Shown: positions 16,463 to 24,825, counted from the first letter of the stretch. The stretch is 33,433 nucleotides of DNA from Bacteroidales bacterium (GCA_028698995.1 JAQVVM010000050.1:1-33433); one strand, 5' to 3'. A program made the numbers and translations. Notes: a model not told the origin generated them from the sequence alone.

Positions 16463-16870
16463 TTACTTTAAATTATCAATATAAGAGTAAAAATCCTCTA
16501 AATTTCTTAAATACTGGTTTGGATCATACTTGTAATTGGCAAGGACAAGACAAACAGCATCTTCGGTAAAATCATACATTTCCAGAAAAATCAACCTTGG
16601 AATATACAAACCTTTTGTTAAGTTGTTTAGGGAGAAAATTTTTGATGCTGTTTTATCATAAACCCTTACTTTAAAACTGCCCGCAATAGGAATGAGCATT
16701 TCATCAGTGTCGATGAGTGCGTGACAGCCTCTTTTATCTTTAATATGATGAACATAAAAAATACGTTTAATTTCAAACGGAATATCTATGTTTTGTTCAA
16801 TCGAGGAAAGTATGCCTCTGTTGTCTTCATGAGTAGGAATATCAATTATTTTAACCTGCTCTAAACTCAT
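16463..16870 (-). CDS. FdtA/WxcM-like sugar ketoisomerase family cupin, altered active site
   Basis: A 135-residue single-domain cupin. The family fold is seen in RGILSSIEQNIDIPFEIKRI, FYVHHIKDKRGCHAL and MLIPIAGSFKVRVYD. Known dTDP-4-oxo-6-deoxyglucose 3,4-ketoisomerases (FdtA, QdtA) carry R-G-x-H-A-H with both histidines in the active site and a Tyr about twelve residues upstream. Here the Tyr (Y39) and first His (H50) are kept, but the second is Leu (L52). The protein may therefore be a ketoisomerase with other chemistry, a sugar-binding relative, or inactive. It is the first gene of the operon with the FdtB-like aminotransferase. Start is the ATG at 16870. Confidence 0.82.
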   Translation of the reverse strand: MSLEQVKIIDIPTHEDNRGILSSIEQNIDIPFEIKRIFYVHHIKDKRGCHALIDTDEMLIPIAGSFKVRVYDKTASKIFSLNNLTKGLYIPRLIFLEMYDFTEDAVCLVLANYKYDPNQYLRNLEDFYSYIDNLK

Positions 16871-17104
16871 ATTGCATTGGATTTTTATAATCTTTAATTT
16901 TTAAATAAATTATTTGTATGGACCGGTATTAAAAAACGAAATTAAAAATAATTTTAGGTATGCTGTAAGTTTTTAAACATTTTCTTTTTAAGAAATCATT
17001 AGTTTGTAACTTTTATAACAATTTAAAGAATGAAAATTCATAGCTTATAAATAACAATGTGAAGAAAATTAGTTATGATGATCTCAAATTTTTCAGTTTT
17101 ATTA

Positions 17105-17112
17105 TACCTTTG
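17105..17112 (+). promoter_or_regulatory. Candidate -7 promoter box
   Basis: TACCTTTG matches TAnnTTTG and lies 40 bases before the ATG at 17153. It is in the 282-base divergent region 16871-17152. No equivalent box was found on the other strand for the cupin operon. Confidence 0.5.
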
Positions 17113-17152
17113 TTTTGCATTTTAAATTATTTTTTTCTTAAAAAATTTAAAC

Positions 17153-17719
17153 ATGAAATTCCCGGAATCAGCATTGGCACATAAATACCTTGACGGTTTG
17201 AGGGGTATAGAAATTGGGGGGGCTGCCCATAATAGTTTTGGCCTTAATACTTTAAATGTTGACAGACTTGGCAGCATGGACACTCACTTTAAAGTAAATG
17301 AAAGAGAAATGTGCGGAGAAGCATTGAGGGTTGATGTTGTTGCTGAGGGTAATAAATTGCCTTTTCCTGATAAATCGTATGATTTTGTGATTTCAAGTCA
17401 TGTGATAGAACATTTTTACGACCCCATATCTGCTCTTTTGGAATGGGCAAGGGTTGCAACAAGATATATTTTTATTATTGTGCCTCACCGCAAACGGACT
17501 TTTGATGCAGGAAAACCCCTGACAAAAATCATTGACCTTCACAACCGCCATCATGCACCTGATAGTAAGGAAGACGAGTACAGGGGTGAACATTGGTCGG
17601 TTTTTGAAGTGCCCAATTTTAACGAGTTATGTGTGCTATGCGGTTTAAATGTTGTTGAAATTCAAGACCCGGACGATAAAGTGGGTAATGGGTTTACCTT
17701 TGTTATTAAGCTGGATTAA
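17153..17719 (+). CDS. Methyltransferase, type-11-like
   Basis: A 188-residue SAM-dependent methyltransferase fold. The SAM-binding start is the less common form GIEIGGAAHNSFG (about 18-30) in place of GxGxG. It is followed by LPFPDKSYDFVISSHVIEHF, the usual motif of type-11 enzymes, and ends with GFTFVIKLD. The same LEI(A/G)P-type first motif is found in the methyltransferase at 20387-21145. The acceptor is not known; position in the locus suggests a sugar. The gene has its own -7 box and is followed after a short gap by the stand-alone module protein. Confidence 0.82.
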   Translation: MKFPESALAHKYLDGLRGIEIGGAAHNSFGLNTLNVDRLGSMDTHFKVNEREMCGEALRVDVVAEGNKLPFPDKSYDFVISSHVIEHFYDPISALLEWARVATRYIFIIVPHRKRTFDAGKPLTKIIDLHNRHHAPDSKEDEYRGEHWSVFEVPNFNELCVLCGLNVVEIQDPDDKVGNGFTFVIKLD

Positions 17720-17743
17720 AATAATTATTTGAAAAAGTTGCAA

Positions 17744-18844
17744 ATGTTCAGAAGAAAGTTTAGACCTATTTATTTATTGTTTTTTATTATCCCGCTGGTC
17801 TATTTTTTTTTATTCCAGAAGGATAATGACAATTCTCCACCTGATATTGATTTTTTGTATTTCTCAGCTAAATCATCAAAGCCAGCGACTATTAATCTTT
17901 TTTCTGAAACTGAGCTTCTGTCAACCTGGGAACTTAATGCCGAAGGGTACAAGTATTTTGATTATTCGGGAAATCTTAAAAATAAAAATGGCATTTTTAT
18001 CTCAATAAATAATCTTTCTGAAAACGATACCATTTCGTTTCTGTCTTTCAATATCTTTAGAGACAATCAGGTGTCATCCTTGTATAATATTGTAAATCCG
18101 GAGGAATTTAGTAAAAATGCTGAGATAGTTGAAAACGATGGTGTTTTAAAAGCAATAGTTAAGAAAACAAATGAACCTGTTTCTATTTCTTTAAAACCTT
18201 CAGAATCGTGGGAAAAAGCAGATCCAACAGGCCATTTCATTTTTTTCATAGAATTCCTTTTTTTGATTACTTTTATTTTGCTGAACTTGTTTGCACCATC
18301 TGTAAGGTATTTTATCTTTACACTTATCATAAGCCTATCTGTTATGTTCGGGGCAAGCTTTATAAAGCCCGAAAACACATACCAGGTTGAAGTAAAATCA
18401 AGAACCTCCCTCTTTATTGTTGAATTCTTTTATAATCACATTCCTCAATTCTCCCAATTGAAACAAATTTCGATAATTAGTAACGATAATGTATTCAATG
18501 TTTATATTGATTTTAAAGCAAATCGGTTTGTCCGTTTCGATGTCAATTTTATACCCAAAGTACGAGATCTGCAATGTTCTGTGAAATGTGGAATATTCAG
18601 CACTTCATGGAATCTTACTGAAACCAATCCTGATAAATTGGTTCTTAATGATTTGGTTCTTAAAGATGGCGTTTTTTATATTACAGGCCCCGACCCTTTC
18701 ATTTCTTTGACTTCTACTTATTTTATTAAAGACATAATTTGGCTGATGCTTTTAAAGCAAAATGTATTTCTATTTGCGGCACTTTTGCTGTTCGTTTTAC
18801 TAATTCCTTTTCACACCCGTCTGTCAACTTATTTACTGTTTTGA
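17744..18844 (+). CDS. Stand-alone membrane/beta-domain module protein, paralog of the AlgJ-like N-terminal repeats
   Basis: A 366-residue membrane protein of no family I can name. Layout: one N-terminal helix (about 7-22), an outside domain of about 130 residues, a helix pair (about 168-210), a second outside domain of about 120 residues and a C-terminal helix (about 335-355). It aligns along its whole length with each of the two tandem modules in the protein at 29495-32887. Shared marks include a W..N..GYKY pattern, NDTISFLSFN, F.PS.RYF, FFYN..P.FS, LNDLVL and TG.DPFI. The outside parts look like jelly-roll sugar-binding-type domains (inference). A TTG at 17729 would add five residues; the ATG at 17744 is preferred. 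It has no SGNH domain. Confidence 0.8.
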   Translation: MFRRKFRPIYLLFFIIPLVYFFLFQKDNDNSPPDIDFLYFSAKSSKPATINLFSETELLSTWELNAEGYKYFDYSGNLKNKNGIFISINNLSENDTISFLSFNIFRDNQVSSLYNIVNPEEFSKNAEIVENDGVLKAIVKKTNEPVSISLKPSESWEKADPTGHFIFFIEFLFLITFILLNLFAPSVRYFIFTLIISLSVMFGASFIKPENTYQVEVKSRTSLFIVEFFYNHIPQFSQLKQISIISNDNVFNVYIDFKANRFVRFDVNFIPKVRDLQCSVKCGIFSTSWNLTETNPDKLVLNDLVLKDGVFYITGPDPFISLTSTYFIKDIIWLMLLKQNVFLFAALLLFVLLIPFHTRLSTYLLF

Positions 18845-18965
18845 CATCTATATAGTTTGACATCAATTTTACTGAAAAAAAAGTCCAGCGCAGCTGCCCT
18901 GAACTCAGATAGATATCGGAAGCCGAAGTGATATCAATATTTGTAAACACGGGTTTGAATTAGTA

Positions 18966-19718
18966 TTATTTCAACCAATCCTGACAATTCCAATCAAGCA
19001 ATTTCTCTACTTCATGTATATCATTCTGAAACACTGTCTTAAGATAATCTTTCTCCTCAGCATTCAATTGACTATGGTAATTAATTTTATGAACAGTTAT
19101 TGGGCTAAAATTGTAATTGTCAGGATTGACATTTAAAAATTGGAATACTCTGCGAAGTTCTGCTTCCTGCTTCCTTTTGAATTCTTCGTATTTTATAAAT
19201 AACATTTGCTCATCGCTGAAATATTTTTTATACCTTCTTATTTGGTCAGCGTAGAAACCTCTGTCTGTATAAGAGTAAACCCGATGTTGATTTGGTAAAG
19301 CCTCTCTGATTCTTTTGCTTTCATTCTTTATGCAGTATAAAAACGGTTCAGATTCAGCATTTCTATCATACTCCATATTCCAATGCGAGAAGGCTCTTTC
19401 AATTGGATTTCTGAGAATAACAATTAATTTAATATCCTTATTATATTCCCAAATCCTTTTACAGCATGGTTCCCAATACAAATAAATGGGTGTTGATTCA
19501 CCATAAACTTTAAAATCTTGAGAAAAGTCAAACTCATTTTCGTAAATTGAATAGTCAACATCTTTTTTTGAAAATATTGATTCATTGTCAAAAAAATGTA
19601 ATTCCTTTTTCTTAGCCATCCCAATTTCAGGATGTTGTCTCAAATAGTTGTCCAGGGCAGAAGTCCCGCCTTTTTGAGTCCCAATTATCAGAAAATCTAT
19701 TTTTTTGTAATTATGCAT
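18966..19718 (-). CDS. PAPS-dependent sulfotransferase
   Basis: A 250-residue cytoplasmic sulfotransferase of the Sulfotransfer_1 type. The 5'-phosphosulfate loop is GTQKGGTSAL (13-22), followed by the LRQHPEIGMAKKKELHFFD pattern seen in carbohydrate sulfotransferases. The 3'-phosphate motif is LRNPIERAFSHW (102-113) with R103 and S111. It should transfer sulfate from PAPS to a sugar hydroxyl or amine before export. The ATG at 19718 is chosen over the upstream TTG because family members start just before the first strand (KIDFLIIGTQKGG). Its end faces the stand-alone module gene across 121 bases in which no terminator was evident. Confidence 0.93.
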   Translation of the reverse strand: MHNYKKIDFLIIGTQKGGTSALDNYLRQHPEIGMAKKKELHFFDNESIFSKKDVDYSIYENEFDFSQDFKVYGESTPIYLYWEPCCKRIWEYNKDIKLIVILRNPIERAFSHWNMEYDRNAESEPFLYCIKNESKRIREALPNQHRVYSYTDRGFYADQIRRYKKYFSDEQMLFIKYEEFKRKQEAELRRVFQFLNVNPDNYNFSPITVHKINYHSQLNAEEKDYLKTVFQNDIHEVEKLLDWNCQDWLK

Positions 19719-19779
19719 ATTCAAATATATAAAATCCCTTATTGTGGATAAAATTTAGGGACAAATTATTATAGAAATA

Positions 19780-20226
19780 TTAGTTTAAATTATTAAACCC
19801 TAGGTGAAAAGCTAAAGCCAGTGCAAACATTACAATAAACCCTGCAATCATAATTGCTAATGTTTTTGAATAACCTTTAGGGGTAATCTGACCTGACATA
19901 TCTAAATTTTTAATGGCAGGGTATAACCGCCAGAAAAAGCTAAGTATTGACAGTATTAAAGCAACAGCACTATATATTTTCGTTGTGTTACTGCCTGTGC
20001 ATAAAATCACAATTAATAATATTATAAAAATCAATTTTGTCCCTGCTATCCAGTTAATTAAATACTTAATAAGCGCATGAATCTCAGGATAATCTTTTGA
20101 TTTTTCATAGGCATTAAATACGCCTACTCCGTTTCCTAGCTTAGTGCCGGGCATAAAGTAAAGCATGTAAACATTCGATATTTCCAAAACGACAAAAATA
20201 ATGATTACGATAGATAATATGTGCAT
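19780..20226 (-). CDS. Small four-helix membrane protein, unknown function
   Basis: A 148-residue protein with four hydrophobic segments (about 3-24, 56-76, 82-100 and 124-143) and no motif I recognise. The loop after the first helix contains PGTKLGNGVGVFNAYEKSKD, which looks conserved and outside. It lies between a methyltransferase and the sulfotransferase on the same strand, 61 bases before the latter, so it may be co-transcribed. Its ATG is preceded by a long Shine-Dalgarno sequence, which is unusual for this genome. It might be a general membrane protein unrelated to the glycan pathway. Confidence 0.7.
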   Translation of the reverse strand: MHILSIVIIIFVVLEISNVYMLYFMPGTKLGNGVGVFNAYEKSKDYPEIHALIKYLINWIAGTKLIFIILLIVILCTGSNTTKIYSAVALILSILSFFWRLYPAIKNLDMSGQITPKGYSKTLAIMIAGFIVMFALALAFHLGFNNLN

Positions 20227-20230
20227 TACG

Positions 20231-20240
20231 ACCTCCTCCT
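20231..20240 (-). promoter_or_regulatory. Strong Shine-Dalgarno site
   Basis: On the minus strand AGGAGGAGGT ends four bases before the ATG at 20226. Nearly every other gene here lacks such a site, as is normal in Bacteroidota, so this gene may be translated unusually well or be of foreign origin. Confidence 0.7.
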
Positions 20241-20386
20241 AAATTATTATTGAAAGAAAATGTATTGAAATGTTAACCAAAAAAAACTGCATATAAAGGT
20301 ACTGACTTAATTTTATTTTCAAAATCAAACTTCTTCAGTGGGATTACGTACCCATTTGCTGTCATGATATTATCCGAAAACAATAT

Positions 20387-21145
20387 TTATTTTTTCATGG
20401 TTATATAAAATTCATAAGTGTTGACTTTTGTAAGTACTGTTTCTTCTTCAACAACCTTTAATTTTATGAGGTTATTATCATATAAAATTGACATTATTTT
20501 AATAAAACTCTCAGGTGTCCATACCCAGCAATGCGTATCAATATATTTATGAAGTGATTCTTTTGCGAAATGTAGCGCTACATCATGGTATTGTTTAGTA
20601 ATATTAAATTCTTGAGAAACCTCGCCATTATGATGTTTCACAGGATCGTTGCAAATATCATTGGGAACATACAAAAAATGCTCATAAACTATTCCCGGAG
20701 CCGGCTTTTCCCTGTTTTCAAGATAAGCACCCATAACATCAGAAATATCGGTAAGTCTGCGTCTGAAATCAAAACAATATCTTTTATCAGGAATAGCTAA
20801 TTGCAATATTCCATTGTCGTCTAAAATTGACTCAATGTCATTAAGCCAATTAATTAAATTCGGGACATGTTCTATTACATGTGATGCTATGATTAATTTA
20901 AAAACTTCTCCGCAAACAAGCTCTTTGTAAGGTTGCCCTTTATGTATATAATGAACATCTACAATATCATCATTAATAATATTAGGATCGTTAAGAAAAT
21001 GTGCCTTTAATTCATCTGCACTGAATAAATCCAAATACCTTGAATTTGGATGTCCCTTTGGCAGTAAAGGCCTGTTCAGCGGGGCAATTTCCAAGCACTT
21101 AAAGTTATTTATCCACGGGTATATTTTAAAATAAGTATCTCTCAT
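20387..21145 (-). CDS. SAM-dependent methyltransferase
   Basis: A 252-residue methyltransferase whose first motif is CLEIAPLNRPLLPKG (about 17-31), the variant form also seen at 17153-17719. This is followed by a SRYLDLFSADEL strand with the ribose-binding acid, KLIIASHVIEHVPN and ILQLAIPDKRYCFDFRR. The stretch after it (VYEHFLYVPNDICNDPVKHH) is characteristic of a group of methyltransferases in glycan loci. The start ATG is 9 bases after the previous gene, so the two methyltransferases are translationally linked. The acceptor is not known. Confidence 0.85.
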   Translation of the reverse strand: MRDTYFKIYPWINNFKCLEIAPLNRPLLPKGHPNSRYLDLFSADELKAHFLNDPNIINDDIVDVHYIHKGQPYKELVCGEVFKLIIASHVIEHVPNLINWLNDIESILDDNGILQLAIPDKRYCFDFRRRLTDISDVMGAYLENREKPAPGIVYEHFLYVPNDICNDPVKHHNGEVSQEFNITKQYHDVALHFAKESLHKYIDTHCWVWTPESFIKIMSILYDNNLIKLKVVEEETVLTKVNTYEFYITMKK

Positions 21146-21154
21146 TTTTTGATT

Positions 21155-22063
21155 TTATTTGTTCTGTTTCACAAGTACACCGGCATACATCATTGATACT
21201 TTATGCTTTTCGGCGAGTTCAACAGGTACATCTTCAGCGTAAATAGTAAATTCCTGTTCAATAGCAAAACCGGCAGCAGAGATAACTTTACGGATGTCAT
21301 CAGCATTTTTAAAAAGATAAATATGGTCAATGGTTGGAGCATTCGATGGTACAGTTATAAATAATTTGCCGTCAGCATCTAATAAGGTAAATAGTTTTTT
21401 AAGTAATTTAACGGGGTCTTCTACATGTTCTAAAACCTCTCCCATTGTGATGAAATCATACTTTAAAGCAGATTCATAATCAAAAATATTTAACAGGGTG
21501 TAGGAAACATTATTGTTAGCTATCATCATTTTGGCAATATCAATGGAACTTTGACTGATATCAACCAAATCGTATTTGGCTTTATTTTTTGTAATTTCTA
21601 TGGCTTCCGATGCATATAAACCATGTCCTCCACCCACTTCCAGATAGTGATTTATTTTATTTTTATACTTATTAATTATTTTACTGAAAAAAAGCAGAAT
21701 ATTGTAATGATGTGCCCATAAAAACTGAGACATAAGGATGCCATGCACATAATATTTCATGACTTCCGGATTGTTGTAAACCCGTTTATTGACTTCATCA
21801 AAAGTTTTGCTTGAATATGCGCCAGTTTGAATAAATTGAACAGTTTCGTAATTAATATCAGCAATCATTTGCAAATAACAGTCTATGGCATAGTCAATTG
21901 TTTTATTTTCAGATTGAAGCAGGGCGACATATTTCGTTAAAAATTTATCAGCACGGACATAATAGTCTTCATCAAATTTTTTTAGGTTTTTTATTATCTT
22001 TTTCCCGTGCAATTTATTTTGAGAGCAGATGCTTTGCACTATGTTTTCAAGTGTGGTTTTCAT
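21155..22063 (-). CDS. SAM-dependent methyltransferase with helical N-terminal domain
   Basis: A 302-residue protein. The first 130 residues are mostly helical and carry no motif I know. The Rossmann domain starts at HYLEVGGGHGLYASEAI (about 140-156), with DLVDISQSS, ITMGEVLEHVEDPVKLL and KLFITVPSNAP. Such C-methyl- or O-methyltransferases with a helical lid often act on carrier-bound or nucleotide-bound substrates. In gene order it would directly follow the ACP gene were it not for the S23-type gene and its repeats in between, so an ACP-bound substrate is conceivable (inference). Confidence 0.85.
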   Translation of the reverse strand: MKTTLENIVQSICSQNKLHGKKIIKNLKKFDEDYYVRADKFLTKYVALLQSENKTIDYAIDCYLQMIADINYETVQFIQTGAYSSKTFDEVNKRVYNNPEVMKYYVHGILMSQFLWAHHYNILLFFSKIINKYKNKINHYLEVGGGHGLYASEAIEITKNKAKYDLVDISQSSIDIAKMMIANNNVSYTLLNIFDYESALKYDFITMGEVLEHVEDPVKLLKKLFTLLDADGKLFITVPSNAPTIDHIYLFKNADDIRKVISAAGFAIEQEFTIYAEDVPVELAEKHKVSMMYAGVLVKQNK

Positions 22064-22096
22064 AATTTTTATCGTTAGTCAATAATTTTTAATCTT

Positions 22097-22197
22097 CAGT
22101 TGGCAGTTGGCAGTCCTAAGTTGGCAGTCCTAAGTCGGCAGTCCACAGCGGGCAGTCCACAGTTGGCGATAAGTTCGCTGTCCACGGTCGGCAATCG
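22097..22197. repeat. Short-unit repeat block, GGCAGT type (left flank of S23-type gene)
   Basis: About 100 bases built of imperfect units of TTGGCAGT, TCGGCAGTCC and TCCACAG. The units are reverse complements of those in the block at 22624-22774, so the two blocks form inverted flanks around the gene between them. The block fills most of the 179 bases between the methyltransferase and the four-helix-bundle gene. Confidence 0.85.
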
Positions 22198-22242
22198 ATT
22201 AACTGCTCGTAATTCAATTCCATCCTTTTGTTAGAGTCTATT

Positions 22243-22608
22243 TTATTTATACTTCTCAGGGTTTTCAATAATGTGATTTAATAATCTGCCAACTTCTTCT
22301 GACCTTTCCAAAAGTTCTTCATATTCATTTCTTAAAATATATTCACAGCTGAATGCGAAATCTATCCATACTTGAGTTTCTGAATTTTCCATGTCAGAAT
22401 CACTCATCTTGCTTACAAAGTGTGCAGGATATCTGCGTTTGCGATAAGCTTCACCAATGCAGGCACAGACAGAGCGAGAACAATTTCTTATCTGACTTGT
22501 CAACCCATACTGCTCTTCTTTTGGAAAACCTTTACTTATTTTGTATATATCCATTGCAAGAGCAAATGCTTTCTTATAAACTGTTAAGTTTCTAAAACCT
22601 GTGGCCAT
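22243..22608 (-). CDS. Four-helix-bundle protein, S23/avd-like
   Basis: A 121-residue all-helical protein of the family first seen as an open frame in 23S rRNA intervening sequences. Recognisable parts are [20 protein letters not shown] near the N-terminus, [20 protein letters not shown] (about 28-47) and NIAEG-like [10 protein letters not shown]. These proteins form pentameric bundles; relatives (Avd) help retroelement reverse transcriptases, but most have no known role. In Bacteroidota they often lie between CTGCCGA-type repeats, as here. The gene appears to have landed in the operon between acp and the methyltransferase genes. Confidence 0.92.
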   Translation of the reverse strand: MATGFRNLTVYKKAFALAMDIYKISKGFPKEEQYGLTSQIRNCSRSVCACIGEAYRKRRYPAHFVSKMSDSDMENSETQVWIDFAFSCEYILRNEYEELLERSEEVGRLLNHIIENPEKYK

Positions 22609-22623
22609 TTCAATAATTTTTTT

Positions 22624-22774
22624 AACTGCTGACTGCCTCCTGCCGACTGCCGACTGCCTCCTGCCGATTGCCTCCTGCCGATTGCCTCCTGCCGATTGCC
22701 GACTGCCGACTGTCTACTGCCGACTGCCGACTGCTGACTGCTGACTGCTGACTGCTGACTGCCTCCTGTGGACT
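22624..22774. repeat. Short-unit repeat block, CTGCCGA type (right flank of S23-type gene)
   Basis: About 150 bases of 7-base units CTGCCGA with variants CTGCTGA and CTGCCTC, more than fifteen in a row. It differs from a CRISPR array in having no spacers. The reverse complement matches the units of the 22097-22197 block. It ends 10 bases before the stop of the ACP gene. Confidence 0.9.
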
Positions 22775-22784
22775 TTCATCCAAA

Positions 22785-23027
22785 TCATTTCACCTTGCCA
22801 TAAATGCAATCTATCATCTCCCCAACATTATCCCAACTTTGAATTTCTTTTGATGTAAAATGTATTTTAAATTCTTTTTCAATAGCAACGACTAAACGAA
22901 TATGAGCTAAAGAATCCCATTCTTCAATATCGTTTGCAGTTGTTTGGTCGGTTAGTACAAGATCTTGTATTTCAAGTATTTCAATAAAAATCTCATTCAC
23001 TTTTCTAAAAACTTCATTTCTTTCCAT
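22785..23027 (-). CDS. Acyl carrier protein
   Basis: An 80-residue ACP with the phosphopantetheine serine S39 in EEWDSLAHIRL and the following acidic helix (VVAIEKEFKIHFTSKEI). Unlike the fatty-acid ACP (GADSLD), the W-D-S-L form is typical of dedicated carriers paired with FkbH-like HAD proteins or with ligases in secondary-metabolite and glycan loci. It lies 43 bases downstream of the fkbH-like gene in the same operon, so it most likely receives the glyceryl- or other hydroxyacyl group formed there. Confidence 0.93.
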   Translation of the reverse strand: MERNEVFRKVNEIFIEILEIQDLVLTDQTTANDIEEWDSLAHIRLVVAIEKEFKIHFTSKEIQSWDNVGEMIDCIYGKVK

Positions 23028-23070
23028 TTGTTTTGACTATTTATATTTGTTTAACATTTGACTTTTATCT

Positions 23071-24801
23071 TTAATCTTTTGTCTTTTCCTTAATAAAACA
23101 TTTTCTCTCTTCGTAATGATTAACATCCAAAATCCAGAATTCACCTTCCATTTTAAAACCAAGGTCCTGATAATGTTTTTTCACCATTTCATTCTTGCTT
23201 GTAGGAATATACTCTCCTTTCAGATAATTGAAGCCATTATTTTTAGCAAAATGAACTATAGTATTTAGTGCAAAATTTTCCATGCCACGTTTTAACACCC
23301 TACAACTCATAAGCCATGTATTGATAAACAAGGTTTCGTTCATTTCTTTTTCTAAAATAATGGTACAAATAAGCCCGTTATCTCCAAATTTATCCTCAAG
23401 AGTAAATGCAAAAGTAAAATGATTTTTCAAATCGGCAATCAATTTAATATCTGTCTCAGAATAGCGTACAGTTCTTAGATTAAACTGGTTAGAACGAAGA
23501 GATAATTGTGCAACCCTAGGGGTATTGAATTTATTAAAGGATTCAACCAAAGACAACATGTTTAAACTTTTAAGAAAATCATCTTCGTTGGTAAATTTTT
23601 GTTGTAAGATATTTCTCTGAGCTTCAAGCTGATAGAGATCGGTTCTCTTTATATCTTCTTCAGAAAAAGAAACGGTTTCGAAAAGATTTAAAGCATACAA
23701 AAATTCCAGATAATCGGCAGGATCTTCAGGCAATTCTGGGACACATATTTGGGGAATGCATTCACGCACCATGTGTCTTTCAAAAGGATTATCATCTAAA
23801 AAAACCATGGAGTCAAATCCTATGTTTAAGATACGTTGTATTTGAAAGATGTTGTCCACTTTATTTTCCCAATTGGCTATAAAAACGGCAAAATCATCCA
23901 GATGCAAAATCATATCGGGATGTTTTTCAAAAGGCTCTTTAGCTACAGATTCCGTATTTTTACTGCAAACAGCTAAGATGATGCCTCTGTTTTTAAGTTT
24001 TTTTATAAAGTATTGAAATTCAGTAAATGCTTTTCCAATGCCTAAAGAGCCTAACTGGATATTTTCTAATCCGTCATCTCCTATGATGCCACCCCAAATA
24101 GTATTATCTAAATCCAGAATCACACATTTCTTGAATTTTCCATTTAATGCGTCTATCAAATCTACAGTTTTTGAAGCTATTTCAGGGAGGATATCAATAC
24201 TTAAAACCATTTCAGAATTGATATAAACAGAAGGTTGGAAGAAGGTTGTCTTCCCCGTTTGATTTTGTATGGAAGATATATCACATATATGAAAATCTGG
24301 ATTTTTTGAAGCGAACAACATCAGTTCATAATTAAGTTGTCGCAATTGAAATAAAAAAGAGGATGCTGTTTTATTGGCATAATTACCAAAAACTGCGTCA
24401 TTAATTTCAGCGTAATTATAGCAAATTACTTTGGCAGCTAAGTTATCAGATATAGTTGAAAACATTTTTTTTAGAGATACCAATTCCGTGGAAGCTAATA
24501 ATGAATAATGCTGGGGTTGCAACTTATTATATTTACCCAGCAATTTATGGGAAGATTGAAAAATAATTACAATGTCGGGTTTAAACTCATATAGCTCTGA
24601 GGATAGATCAAATATTTGACGCTCAATTTGATTAAAATCAGCTTCCCAAACAGTTAAATCTAATTCTTTCTCATAACCCATTCCTCTTATTGCCTGAACA
24701 AGAAATTGAGTTGAAGAATCTCCTAAAACAGCTATTTTGAGATTCTTAAAACCGGAAAAATCTTTTCTTAAGTTTTTCTTTAAATGTGAAAAATCTACCA
24801 T
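23071..24801 (-). CDS. FkbH-like HAD-IIIC phosphatase/acyl loader
   Basis: A 576-residue protein in three parts. Residues 20-215 resemble an SGNH-like domain (IAVLGDSSTQFL). The HAD-IIIC domain begins at CVILDLDNTIWGGIIGDDG, with D230 and D232 as nucleophile and acid and VFLDDNPFERHMVRE as the later acidic motif. The last 150 residues form a GNAT-like domain (LSLRSNQFNLRT, then FINTWLMSCRVLKRGME). Proteins of this build take 1,3-bisphosphoglycerate, remove phosphate and load the glyceryl group onto an ACP in polyketide pathways. The following ACP gene supports the same here. The ATG at 24801 is preferred over TTG 24828 because an exact -7 box ends at 24826. Confidence 0.9.
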   Translation of the reverse strand: MVDFSHLKKNLRKDFSGFKNLKIAVLGDSSTQFLVQAIRGMGYEKELDLTVWEADFNQIERQIFDLSSELYEFKPDIVIIFQSSHKLLGKYNKLQPQHYSLLASTELVSLKKMFSTISDNLAAKVICYNYAEINDAVFGNYANKTASSFLFQLRQLNYELMLFASKNPDFHICDISSIQNQTGKTTFFQPSVYINSEMVLSIDILPEIASKTVDLIDALNGKFKKCVILDLDNTIWGGIIGDDGLENIQLGSLGIGKAFTEFQYFIKKLKNRGIILAVCSKNTESVAKEPFEKHPDMILHLDDFAVFIANWENKVDNIFQIQRILNIGFDSMVFLDDNPFERHMVRECIPQICVPELPEDPADYLEFLYALNLFETVSFSEEDIKRTDLYQLEAQRNILQQKFTNEDDFLKSLNMLSLVESFNKFNTPRVAQLSLRSNQFNLRTVRYSETDIKLIADLKNHFTFAFTLEDKFGDNGLICTIILEKEMNETLFINTWLMSCRVLKRGMENFALNTIVHFAKNNGFNYLKGEYIPTSKNEMVKKHYQDLGFKMEGEFWILDVNHYEERKCFIKEKTKD

Positions 24802-24825
24802 CAGATTTATATAACCTTTAAGTGA

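Noticed and set aside
18726..18950. 74-codon minus-strand ORF between the module gene and the sulfotransferase
   Set aside because: Half of it is antisense to the module gene. The intergenic half (FTNIDITSASDIYLSSGQLR) looks protein-like and might be a relic, but there is no upstream signal or recognisable family.
22624..22774. CRISPR array
   Set aside because: Units are 7 bases, directly adjoining, with no unique spacers and no cas genes nearby.
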